Shown here: piece after piece, positions 7,719 through 12,588 of the stretch
Layout of the letters: each line of letters opens with the position of its first letter
Numbering within the stretch: the stretch's first letter is position 1
Source of the DNA: Oscillospiraceae bacterium
Lineage (GTDB): Bacteria > Bacillota > Clostridia > Oscillospirales > Ruminococcaceae
Direction: 5' to 3'
Assembly: GCA_014858325.1 (NCBI GenBank)
Contig: RKCM01000199.1
Span: forward strand, 1 to 12,588
Length of the DNA: 12,588 nucleotides
Notes under the pieces: model-generated
The model's database searches: none
What the model was told of the DNA's origin: nothing
The model's input: only the letters and a program-made list of their open reading frames with translations
Translations under genes and position numbers: made by a program

Positions 7719-7726
7719 GCTTTTTC

Positions 7727-7741
7727 TGAAAATGATTCTCA
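7727..7741. promoter_or_regulatory. Fur-box-like operator in the rarA/nth divergent region
   Basis: TGAAAATGATTCTCA matches the 7-1-7 Fur box (TGATAAT-N-ATTATCA) at 12 of 14 arm positions, but the PerR box (TTATAAT-N-ATTATAA) at only 10. A further GATAAT-like hexamer overlaps its right end (GATAATC at 7742-7748), as in extended Fur sites. It lies 8 nt upstream of the rarA -35 and 16 nt upstream of the nth -35. The likely ligand is the Fur-family protein encoded in the same rarA operon; this is inference. Confidence 0.55.
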
Positions 7742-7757
7742 GATAATCGCCGTGGGA

Positions 7758-7786
7758 TTTACATTCCGGGCAAAACATGGTATCAT
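7758..7786 (+). promoter_or_regulatory. Promoter of nth
   Basis: TTTACA (7758-7763), 17 nt and TATCAT (7781-7786) form a plausible housekeeping promoter about 35 nt upstream of the nth start, divergent from the rarA promoter. Confidence 0.65.
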
Positions 7787-7820
7787 AAAACCACGATATC
7801 CGTAGAAACGAGGGATGTTT

Positions 7821-8498
7821 ATGCCCAGAACCAAAGCCATGCCCGAAGACCTCACCGCCAAAAAAGCACTGGCGCTGGAGGTCATCCGGCGGCTGAAAGC
7901 CGAATACCCCGACGCCGGGTGTACGCTGGATTACGACCACGCCTGGCAGCTGCTGGTCAGCGTGCGGCTGGCTGCCCAGTGCACCGACGCCCGGGTGAAC
8001 ATCGTGGTGGAAGACCTGTTTGCCCAATACCCCACGGTGGCCGCGCTGGCTGCCGCCGCGCCCGAGGACATTGAGGCCATCGTCAAGCCCTGCGGGCTGG
8101 GCCACTCCAAGGCCCGGGACATCTCGGGGTGTATGCGGGTGCTGCGGGACCAGTACGATTGCAAAGTGCCCACCACCTTTGAGGAACTGCTGGCCCTGCC
8201 CGGCGTGGGCCGCAAGAGCGCCAATCTCATCATGGGCGATGTGTTCGGCAAGCCTGCCATCGTCACGGATACCCACTGCATCCGGCTGTGCAACAAGATT
8301 GGCCTTGTGGACGGCATCAAAGAGCCCGCCAAGGTGGAAAAAGCGTTGTGGCAGATCATCCCGCCCGAAGAAGGCAGCGACCTGTGCCACCGCTTTGTGA
8401 TGCACGGGCGGGCCGTATGCACCGCCCGCAGGCCGGAGTGCGAAAAGTGCTGCCTGGCAGACATCTGCCGGTACGCCAAAGAAAACGCAACCGCTTGA
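7821..8498 (+). CDS. nth: Endonuclease III (DNA glycosylase/AP lyase)
   Basis: Endonuclease III removes oxidised pyrimidines and cleaves at abasic sites in base excision repair. The 225-residue protein has the helix-hairpin-helix LPGVGRKSAN with catalytic Lys132, and Asp150 in TDTH; their 18-residue separation equals that of E. coli Lys120/Asp138. The C-terminal 4Fe-4S cluster loop is present as C-X6-C-X2-C-X5-C (Cys200, 207, 210, 216). The Lys and the DTH motif point to Nth rather than MutY. Two ATGs are in frame. GAGG at 7810-7813 is 7 nt from the ATG at 7821 but only 1 nt from the one at 7815, so 7821 is chosen. The gene has its own promoter and is followed 50 nt later by the small membrane protein gene, with no terminator between them. 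Confidence 0.96.
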   Translation: MPRTKAMPEDLTAKKALALEVIRRLKAEYPDAGCTLDYDHAWQLLVSVRLAAQCTDARVNIVVEDLFAQYPTVAALAAAAPEDIEAIVKPCGLGHSKARDISGCMRVLRDQYDCKVPTTFEELLALPGVGRKSANLIMGDVFGKPAIVTDTHCIRLCNKIGLVDGIKEPAKVEKALWQIIPPEEGSDLCHRFVMHGRAVCTARRPECEKCCLADICRYAKENATA

Positions 8499-8548
8499 TT
8501 TTGATCATCTAAAAGGACTCGCGTATGTTACTTTCAGGAGGTATTCTT

Positions 8549-8788
8549 ATGTTCAGTTTTATTTTCAGTCTGCTGGTGGGCGCATTGGCCGGTTACATTG
8601 CAGGCCGCATCATGGGCAGTGAGACCAGTGCCTTTCGCAATGTAGTGCTGGGCATCGTCGGCGGCTTTGTCGGCGGGCTTGTGTTTGGCCTGCTGGGCCT
8701 GTCCGCCACCGGCTTTGTGGGCAACCTCATCGTCTCGGTGGTGGGTGCCTGCGTGTGCATCTGGGTCGGCCGCAAGCTGTTCCGCTGA
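8549..8788 (+). CDS. GlsB/YeaQ/YmgE-family small membrane protein
   Basis: This 79-residue, very hydrophobic, glycine-rich protein matches the GlsB/YeaQ/YmgE (transglycosylase-associated) family, small inner-membrane proteins often linked to stress responses whose molecular activity is unsettled. Three likely membrane segments lie at about residues 3-20, 31-50 and 56-74. Recognisable features are GYIAGRIMG near the start, the NVVLGIVGGFVGG glycine-zipper stretch, and a short basic end (GRKLFR). An in-frame ATG at 8525 would add 8 residues, but AGGAGG at 8536-8541 is 7 nt before the ATG at 8549 and would lie inside the longer version. It sits 50 nt after nth, probably in the same transcript since no clear promoter separates them, and is followed by a strong terminator. 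Confidence 0.88.
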   Translation: MFSFIFSLLVGALAGYIAGRIMGSETSAFRNVVLGIVGGFVGGLVFGLLGLSATGFVGNLIVSVVGACVCIWVGRKLFR

Positions 8789-8820
8789 TCCTTCCGCAGC
8801 CTATACGCATCGTGCTATAC

Positions 8821-8866
8821 AAAATGCCTCAGATTTCGACAAGAAAGCTGAGGCATTTTCTTTTGT
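8821..8866 (+). terminator. Intrinsic terminator after the nth/GlsB-family unit
   Basis: A perfect 12-bp inverted repeat (AAAATGCCTCAG at 8821-8832, CTGAGGCATTTT at 8848-8859) has a 15-nt loop and is followed by the T-rich tract TTTTCTTTTG. It begins 32 nt after the stop codon. The -35 of the next promoter starts at 8863, within the T-tract. Confidence 0.88.
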
Positions 8867-8891
8867 CAATCCGCTGCAACTGTGCTATAAT
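8863..8891 (+). promoter_or_regulatory. Near-consensus promoter of the azlCD operon
   Basis: TTGTCA (8863-8868), a 17-nt spacer and a perfect TATAAT (8886-8891) form the strongest-looking promoter in the window, about 38 nt upstream of the azlC ATG. No T-box or other leader structure fits in the short 5' leader, so regulation is not visible here. Confidence 0.85.
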
Positions 8892-8928
8892 TATTTTTGT
8901 GTCTTGAAGTAGGAAAGGAAGTATTATC

Positions 8929-9705
8929 ATGGAAAACAGGACCGAAGCTTCGGTGCAGAAGGTGGCCGGGGCCCAGCCCACGCGGCCCTATGCCTTCAGC
9001 CGTAAGGTCTTCGCCGAGGGGATGCGGGACGGCGTGCCCATCGCCCTGGGCTATTTTGCCGTCTCATTCTCGCTGGGCATTGCGGCCCGCAAAGCGGGGC
9101 TCACCCCGCTGCAGGGCTTTGTGGCCAGCCTGCTCAACAACGCCTCCGCCGGGGAGTATGCCGCCTTTGCCCTCATCGCCGGCGGAGCCACCTACCTGGA
9201 GGTGGCCATCATCACCCTCATTGCCAATGCCCGTTATCTGCTGATGAGCTGCGCCCTGGCCCAGCGGTTTGCCCCCGGCACACCGTTTTTCCACCGCCTC
9301 ATCATCGGCTACGACGTCACCGATGAACTGTTCGGCATCACCATTGCCCGCCCGGGCTGGCTGAACCCGTTTTACACCTACGGTGCCATCCTGCTGGCGG
9401 CCCCTGCCTGGGCATCCGGCACAGCGCTTGGCATCGTGGCAGGCAATCTGCTGCCCCTGCGGGCCGTCAGTGCCCTGAGCGTGGCGCTGTACGGAATGTT
9501 TTTGGCCATCATCATTCCCCCGGCCCGGAAGGACCGGGTCGTGGCGGTGCTGGTGGCCGTCAGCTTTGCGCTGAGCTTTGTCTGCAATTATCTGCCCGGC
9601 ATCTCGGCTCTCTCGGACGGCACCCGCACCATCCTTCTCACCGTGGCCATCTCCTGTGCGGCGGCGGTGTTGTTCCCCCACAGGCAAGAGGAGGCAGAGC
9701 AGTAA
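8929..9705 (+). CDS. azlC: AzlC-family branched-chain amino acid exporter, large subunit
   Basis: AzlC with AzlD forms a two-component membrane exporter, known in Bacillus for azaleucine resistance and thought to export branched-chain amino acids. The 258-residue protein is of normal family length. It has a hydrophilic N-terminus of about 30 residues and hydrophobic segments at about 36-53, 75-108, 150-172, 178-197, 203-220 and 232-249. Family features include FAEGMRDGVPIALGYFAV near the start and the LLNNASAGEYAAFALI segment. The Shine-Dalgarno is AGGAAG, 7-8 nt before the ATG. It is the first gene of an operon, with azlD starting 1 nt after its stop codon. The real substrate in this organism is not shown by sequence. 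Confidence 0.92.
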   Translation: MENRTEASVQKVAGAQPTRPYAFSRKVFAEGMRDGVPIALGYFAVSFSLGIAARKAGLTPLQGFVASLLNNASAGEYAAFALIAGGATYLEVAIITLIANARYLLMSCALAQRFAPGTPFFHRLIIGYDVTDELFGITIARPGWLNPFYTYGAILLAAPAWASGTALGIVAGNLLPLRAVSALSVALYGMFLAIIIPPARKDRVVAVLVAVSFALSFVCNYLPGISALSDGTRTILLTVAISCAAAVLFPHRQEEAEQ

Positions 9706-9706
9706 G

Positions 9707-10015
9707 ATGAAGAACCCCTGGATCTACATCGCCGTCATGTTCGGCGTCTCCTATGCCATCCGCGTACTGCCGCTGACCCTCATCCGCAAGCCCATCCGAA
9801 ACCCGTTCATCCAGTCGTTTCTGTACTATGTGCCCTATGTGACGCTGGCGGTGATGACCTTCCCGGCCATCGTTAACGCCACCCAGAACCCCCTTGCGGG
9901 TGCTGCCGCGCTGGTAGTCGGCATGGTGGCGGCATGGCTGGGCGCGGGGCTCTTCCCCGTTTCCGTCCTGTGCTGCGCGGTGGTCTTTGTGCTGGAACTG
10001 TTTTTGGTGCACTGA
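9707..10015 (+). CDS. azlD: AzlD-family branched-chain amino acid exporter, small subunit
   Basis: This is a 102-residue integral membrane protein with about four hydrophobic segments (5-23, 38-57, 63-82, 83-101) and little else, typical of AzlD, the obligate partner of AzlC. The motif RVLPL near the start and the YVPYVTLAVMTFPAI stretch are family-like. The frame is open further upstream inside azlC, but the ATG at 9707, 1 nt after the azlC stop, gives the normal length. A GAGGAGG stretch (about 9688-9694) lies 12 nt upstream, a little far, so translation probably relies partly on coupling to azlC. The next gene starts 1 nt after its stop. Confidence 0.92.
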   Translation: MKNPWIYIAVMFGVSYAIRVLPLTLIRKPIRNPFIQSFLYYVPYVTLAVMTFPAIVNATQNPLAGAAALVVGMVAAWLGAGLFPVSVLCCAVVFVLELFLVH

Positions 10016-10016
10016 G

Positions 10017-10853
10017 ATGAAAAAAATGCTGCTTACCGGGGCGGGCGGTTTTGTCGGGGCTCGCATCGCCGACCAGTGGCAGGGGCGTTTTTCCCTCTGT
10101 ACGTTTCCGCAGGGCTTTGCGGCCTCTGCGGAGGAAAGCGCGGTGCGCCGCCTCATCGACCGGGAGCGCCCGGACGTCATCGTCCACGCCGCCGCCCTCT
10201 CCAACACGGCTTTCTGTGCGGCCCACCCGGAGGAATCCTACCGGGCGAACGTCCTGCTGCCGGAATGGGTGGCAAAGGGCGCAGCCGAGACGGGGGCGAA
10301 GCTGCTGGCCTTCAGCTCCGATCAAGTGTATGCAGGCGTGCAGTCCGAAGGCCCCCTGCCCGAAGCACGGTCTCTCTCCCCCACGAACGTCTACGGCCAA
10401 CACAAGCTGGAGGCCGAGGCCCGGGTGCAGGCCGTGTGCCCCGGCGCCGTTTTGCTGCGGGCAGCCTGGATGTACGATTTCCCGGGCCGACAGCTGCCCA
10501 TCCGGGGCAACCTGCCGCTGAACCTGCTGGACGCCGCCCAAAACGGCGTGCCGCTGCGGTTTTCCGAGAACGACCACCGGGGTGTGAGCTATGTCCGGGA
10601 GGTCGTTGCAAAGCTCATCCCCGCCATAGATCTGCCCGGCGGGGTCTACAATTTCGGCAGCGGAAACGACGCCAATATGTTCGATACCGCCGCCCGATTT
10701 GCCCGGATGCTGCACGCCGATGTCACACTGGAAAAAGACCACTGGACGCGCAACCTTGTCATGGACGGCCAAAAGCTGGCCGCCTTCGGCATTCGGTTCG
10801 ACTCCACCCTCGATGCGTTTGCCCGGTGTCTGAACGATTACAAGCTGCCATAA
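10017..10853 (+). CDS. Extended SDR family NAD(P)-dependent sugar reductase/epimerase (RmlD-like)
   Basis: This 278-residue protein is an extended short-chain dehydrogenase. Thr7-Gly8-Ala-Gly10-Gly-Phe-Val-Gly14 is the TGxxGxxG dinucleotide-binding motif, HAAAL at 57-61 is the usual strand-4 region, Ser100/Ser101 lie in FSSDQVY, and the catalytic Tyr126-X3-Lys130 pair is in VYGQHK. The closest recognisable type is dTDP-4-dehydrorhamnose reductase (RmlD), but no rml genes are nearby and the substrate cannot be told from sequence. The start follows the azlD stop by 1 nt with no real Shine-Dalgarno, so translation is probably coupled to azlD; an ATG three codons later is possible. It is the last gene of the azlC-azlD operon, closed by a terminator 8 nt after its stop. 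Its link to amino acid export is unexplained. Confidence 0.85.
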   Translation: MKKMLLTGAGGFVGARIADQWQGRFSLCTFPQGFAASAEESAVRRLIDRERPDVIVHAAALSNTAFCAAHPEESYRANVLLPEWVAKGAAETGAKLLAFSSDQVYAGVQSEGPLPEARSLSPTNVYGQHKLEAEARVQAVCPGAVLLRAAWMYDFPGRQLPIRGNLPLNLLDAAQNGVPLRFSENDHRGVSYVREVVAKLIPAIDLPGGVYNFGSGNDANMFDTAARFARMLHADVTLEKDHWTRNLVMDGQKLAAFGIRFDSTLDAFARCLNDYKLP

Positions 10854-10860
10854 GATAAGA

Positions 10861-10910
10861 AAAAAGCATCTGCCGCGTCTCAGTTTTTGAGCGCAGTACA
10901 GATGCTTTTT
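10861..10910. terminator. Bidirectional intrinsic terminator between convergent operons
   Basis: AAAAAGCATCTG (10861-10872) pairs perfectly with CAGATGCTTTTT (10899-10910), and an inner stem (GCG..CTCA with TGAGCGC) extends the hairpin. T-runs follow on both strands (CTTTTTGTC on plus, GCTTTTTTCTTATC on minus). It lies 7 nt after the SDR gene and 11 nt after the yqeB stop on the other strand, so it probably serves both. Confidence 0.88.
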
Positions 10911-10921
10911 GTCATTTTCTC

Positions 10922-11737
10922 TTATTTCCAGAGCTGTGCCGTGACCAGCTCCAGCACGCTGCCCGCAATGCAGCGGGCCTTATCCGAGATGAGGAAGCAG
11001 TTTTCCAGCTCCGCTCTGCGCGGGTCCACGTCCGCCACCTTAAAGCCCTTGGGCACTGGGTAGCCGTCCCGCAAAAGGCCCCGCAGGATGCCGGAGATCT
11101 GCGTTTTGACGGGCACTTGCTCCCCTTCCGGCGTTTCGACTACGGCGATGGTGTCCCCGGCCTCCACAAGGTCGGCAATGGCACCCACATCCCGGAAAAT
11201 GCCTGCAGCCGGAGCGTGGATGACCCGCTCGGCCCCATAGCCGCCGATGACGCCCGGCACGCCGGAGTTGGGGGCGGCAGGGCCCTGTGCAAGGATGCGG
11301 CCCAGCTTGTGGCCGCGCTTGGTCTCCACCACATAGTCCACATCCTGCCCGGCTGCAAACCCGGGCCCGAGGGCAATGGTGAGGGGTGCCATCGCCCGGG
11401 TGGTGCCCAGATTGCGCTTGGCCAGGATGGCATCCACCACCACGTCAGGCTTTGCCGCCGGGATGCTCTCGCCCTTGGGGTCCACGAGGACGGGCACTGC
11501 CCCGCAGGCCCAGACGGCTTCGGCCTCGGCGAGCGACACAATGGAAACCGCCCGCAGGCCCTCCACGGTGGTCTCGCCCTCATAGACCGCTTCGCACAGG
11601 GAGACCTGACGGCGGATGGCGGCAGGGTGCTCCGCTTCCAGCACCAGCACCCGCAGCCCGGCGGACCACAGCCGATGGATGGTGCCGGTGGCAAGGTCGC
11701 CGCCGCCCCGCACAACGATCAGATGGTCACGCTTCAT
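10922..11737 (-). CDS. yqeB: YqeB/EF2563-family selenium-dependent molybdenum hydroxylase accessory protein
   Basis: This 271-residue protein matches the EF2563/YqeB family, accessory proteins found in genomes that carry selenium-dependent molybdenum hydroxylases (xanthine dehydrogenase-like enzymes); the biochemical role is not established. It begins with a Rossmann-like nucleotide motif, VVRGGGDLATG (8-18). About residues 172-240 look like a biotinyl/lipoyl-type barrel: HAPAAGIF, then VEAGDTIAVV, then SGILRGLLRDG, ending in the family signature KVADVDPR (233-240). The open frame extends far upstream, but that part is the shadow of xdhC. GGAGG at 11746-11750 lies 8 nt before the ATG at 11735-11737, which fixes the start. 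The gene overlaps the end of the XdhC-family gene by 11 nt, so the two are probably translationally coupled in one operon. Confidence 0.88.
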   Translation of the reverse strand: MKRDHLIVVRGGGDLATGTIHRLWSAGLRVLVLEAEHPAAIRRQVSLCEAVYEGETTVEGLRAVSIVSLAEAEAVWACGAVPVLVDPKGESIPAAKPDVVVDAILAKRNLGTTRAMAPLTIALGPGFAAGQDVDYVVETKRGHKLGRILAQGPAAPNSGVPGVIGGYGAERVIHAPAAGIFRDVGAIADLVEAGDTIAVVETPEGEQVPVKTQISGILRGLLRDGYPVPKGFKVADVDPRRAELENCFLISDKARCIAGSVLELVTAQLWK

Positions 11738-12588
11738 CGTGTTTTCCTCCATTCCAGACTTGCAGCAGAAGCTCCATGGAGCCGCCGCAGGCGGCCAAGG
11801 CCGCGTCTTCGCTGGCCAGCAGGGCATCCAGATCATAGCAGGCAAGCTGAGGGGAGGCTTCGCGGCCCGCCAGCATTTTCCCGGCCAGCTGCCGGGCGCG
11901 GTGCTCCATAATGCCGCCGCCCACGCTGCCCACAGCGCTGCCGTCGGCCCGAACCAGCATCTTGGCTCCCAGCTCGCGGGGGGTGGAGCCATGGCGGCGG
12001 ACGATGGTGGCCAGCACCGCCGCTTCGCCCGCTGCCGCGCATTCTTCCAGCACAGCCCGGATCTCCGGCCCAAAGCCCTCAGTGAGCTGTCGGCTGCTTT
12101 TGATCTCCACGATCTGCGCCAGAATGGAGAGCGCGATCTCCTGCGCCGATCTGGCCCCGATGGCAAGCCCGATGGGGGCGTGGAGCTGCTCCACCCGGGC
12201 CGGGTCGGCCCCGGCCTCCAGCAGCTGGCGGCGGACAAGCCCGGCCCTGCCCCGGCTGCCCATCATGCCCACGTAGGCGGCAGGCTTTTGCAGGATGGCC
12301 TTGAGGCAATCCAGATCGTAGGCGTGGGCCCGGGTGACGACGATGAAATACGTCTCTGCACCGCCGGAGACCTTTGCCAGTTCCTCCGCAAAGGGGCCGC
12401 AGCGGACACAGTCGGCCCCGGCGACCCGCAACGCGTCCGCGTACTCGCAGCGGTCCTCCAGCGCAATGACGGGCAGGTCCAACAGCTTTGCGATCTGCAC
12501 CACTGCCACAGCCACATGGCCGCCGCCGCAGACCACCAGCCGGGGCCCTGCCCCAAAGCGCTCGGCGAACACGGGCACGCCGCCCACC
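11727..12588 (-). CDS. XdhC/CoxI-family molybdenum hydroxylase maturation protein (partial; N-terminus beyond right edge)
   Basis: XdhC-type proteins bind molybdenum cofactor, help sulfurate it and insert it into xanthine dehydrogenase-like enzymes. The frame is open to the right edge, so the start is outside; 286 residues are counted here from a GTG at 12585-12587. Visible residues 15-160 form the XdhC_C Rossmann domain: LVVCGGGHVA (17-26), Asp45 at the end of strand 2, GMMGSRGR and HAPIGLAIG. Residues 178-278 form an XdhC_CoxI domain: GSTPRELGAKMLV, GSVGGGIMEHRA and a CGGSMELLLQV segment with the Cys267-Gly-Gly motif. In classical XdhC the CoxI domain comes first, so this order is reversed or part of a longer, repeated arrangement. 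The stop overlaps the yqeB start by 11 nt. Together they suggest a selenium-dependent hydroxylase maturation cluster continuing to the right. Confidence 0.9.
   Translation of the reverse strand, partial: VGGVPVFAERFGAGPRLVVCGGGHVAVAVVQIAKLLDLPVIALEDRCEYADALRVAGADCVRCGPFAEELAKVSGGAETYFIVVTRAHAYDLDCLKAILQKPAAYVGMMGSRGRAGLVRRQLLEAGADPARVEQLHAPIGLAIGARSAQEIALSILAQIVEIKSSRQLTEGFGPEIRAVLEECAAAGEAAVLATIVRRHGSTPRELGAKMLVRADGSAVGSVGGGIMEHRARQLAGKMLAGREASPQLACYDLDALLASEDAALAACGGSMELLLQVWNGGKHDEA

Noticed and set aside
7686..8405. A 239-codon minus-strand frame across the rarA/nth control region and nth.
   Set aside because: It is antisense to nth, which has its catalytic Lys/Asp and Fe-S cysteines. 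The frame crosses the promoters and shows no known domain.
8499..8548. A separate promoter for the GlsB-family gene.
   Set aside because: TTGATT occurs near 8495 but no reasonable -10 lies at the right spacing; read-through from nth explains expression more simply.
8885..8899. A possible PerR box over the azlC -10 (CTATAATTATTTTTG).
   Set aside because: It matches only about 10 of 14 arm positions, mostly because TATAAT is the -10 element itself; the right arm is poor.
11738..12238. A long upstream extension of the yqeB frame, giving a 438-residue product.
   Set aside because: The extra residues are a Ser/Pro/Arg/Trp-rich shadow of the XdhC-family gene. The ATG at 11737 has a proper ribosome binding site and a family-typical N-terminus.

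Overview
This window looks like ordinary chromosome from a GC-rich (about 60% by eye) Gram-positive anaerobe in the Bacillota, class Clostridia. The evidence is a mutS-mutL operon, a miaB-ylbF pair, a short clostridial-type Fur/PerR regulator, AGGAGG-type ribosome binding sites and -35/-10 promoters with 17-base spacers. An Oscillospirales or Faecalibacterium-like host fits the composition and gene types, but that is an impression, not a demonstrated assignment. I see no IS element, phage gene, CRISPR array, rRNA or tRNA.

Layout. (a) 1-7642, all on the minus strand, mainly genome and RNA maintenance. In transcription order it holds rarA and a Fur-family regulator (one operon), miaB and a YlbF-family gene (one operon closed by a hairpin terminator), then mutS and mutL (mutL runs off the left edge). 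(b) 7643-7820, a compact divergent control region: a minus-strand promoter for rarA, a plus-strand promoter for nth, and a Fur-box-like palindrome between them. (c) 7821-8788, nth (endonuclease III) and a small GlsB/YeaQ-type membrane protein, closed by a strong terminator. (d) 8929-10853, a tightly packed operon of azlC, azlD (branched-chain amino acid exporter) and an extended-SDR nucleotide-sugar-reductase-like gene, with its own near-consensus promoter. (e) 10861-10910, a bidirectional terminator between convergent operons. (f) 10922-12588, minus strand: a YqeB/EF2563-type accessory gene for selenium-dependent molybdenum hydroxylases and an XdhC-family gene that runs off the right edge.

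How the genes fit together. mutS/mutL (mismatch repair), rarA (stalled-fork processing) and nth (oxidised-base repair) put several DNA-repair functions side by side. The Fur-family protein has PerR-like metal ligands but Arg at the position reported to favour a Fur box over a PerR box, and a Fur-type box lies upstream of its own operon. I infer autoregulation and possible metal or redox control of both rarA-fur and nth. miaB and the Cys-tailed YlbF protein recall the Bacillus miaB-ymcA arrangement. The right end is probably the edge of a molybdenum-hydroxylase maturation cluster.

No wholly new system is evident. The most interesting points are the regulator/operator match, the unusual visible domain order of the XdhC-family protein, and the Cys-rich tail of the YlbF protein. 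No intergenic stretch exceeds 300 bases.
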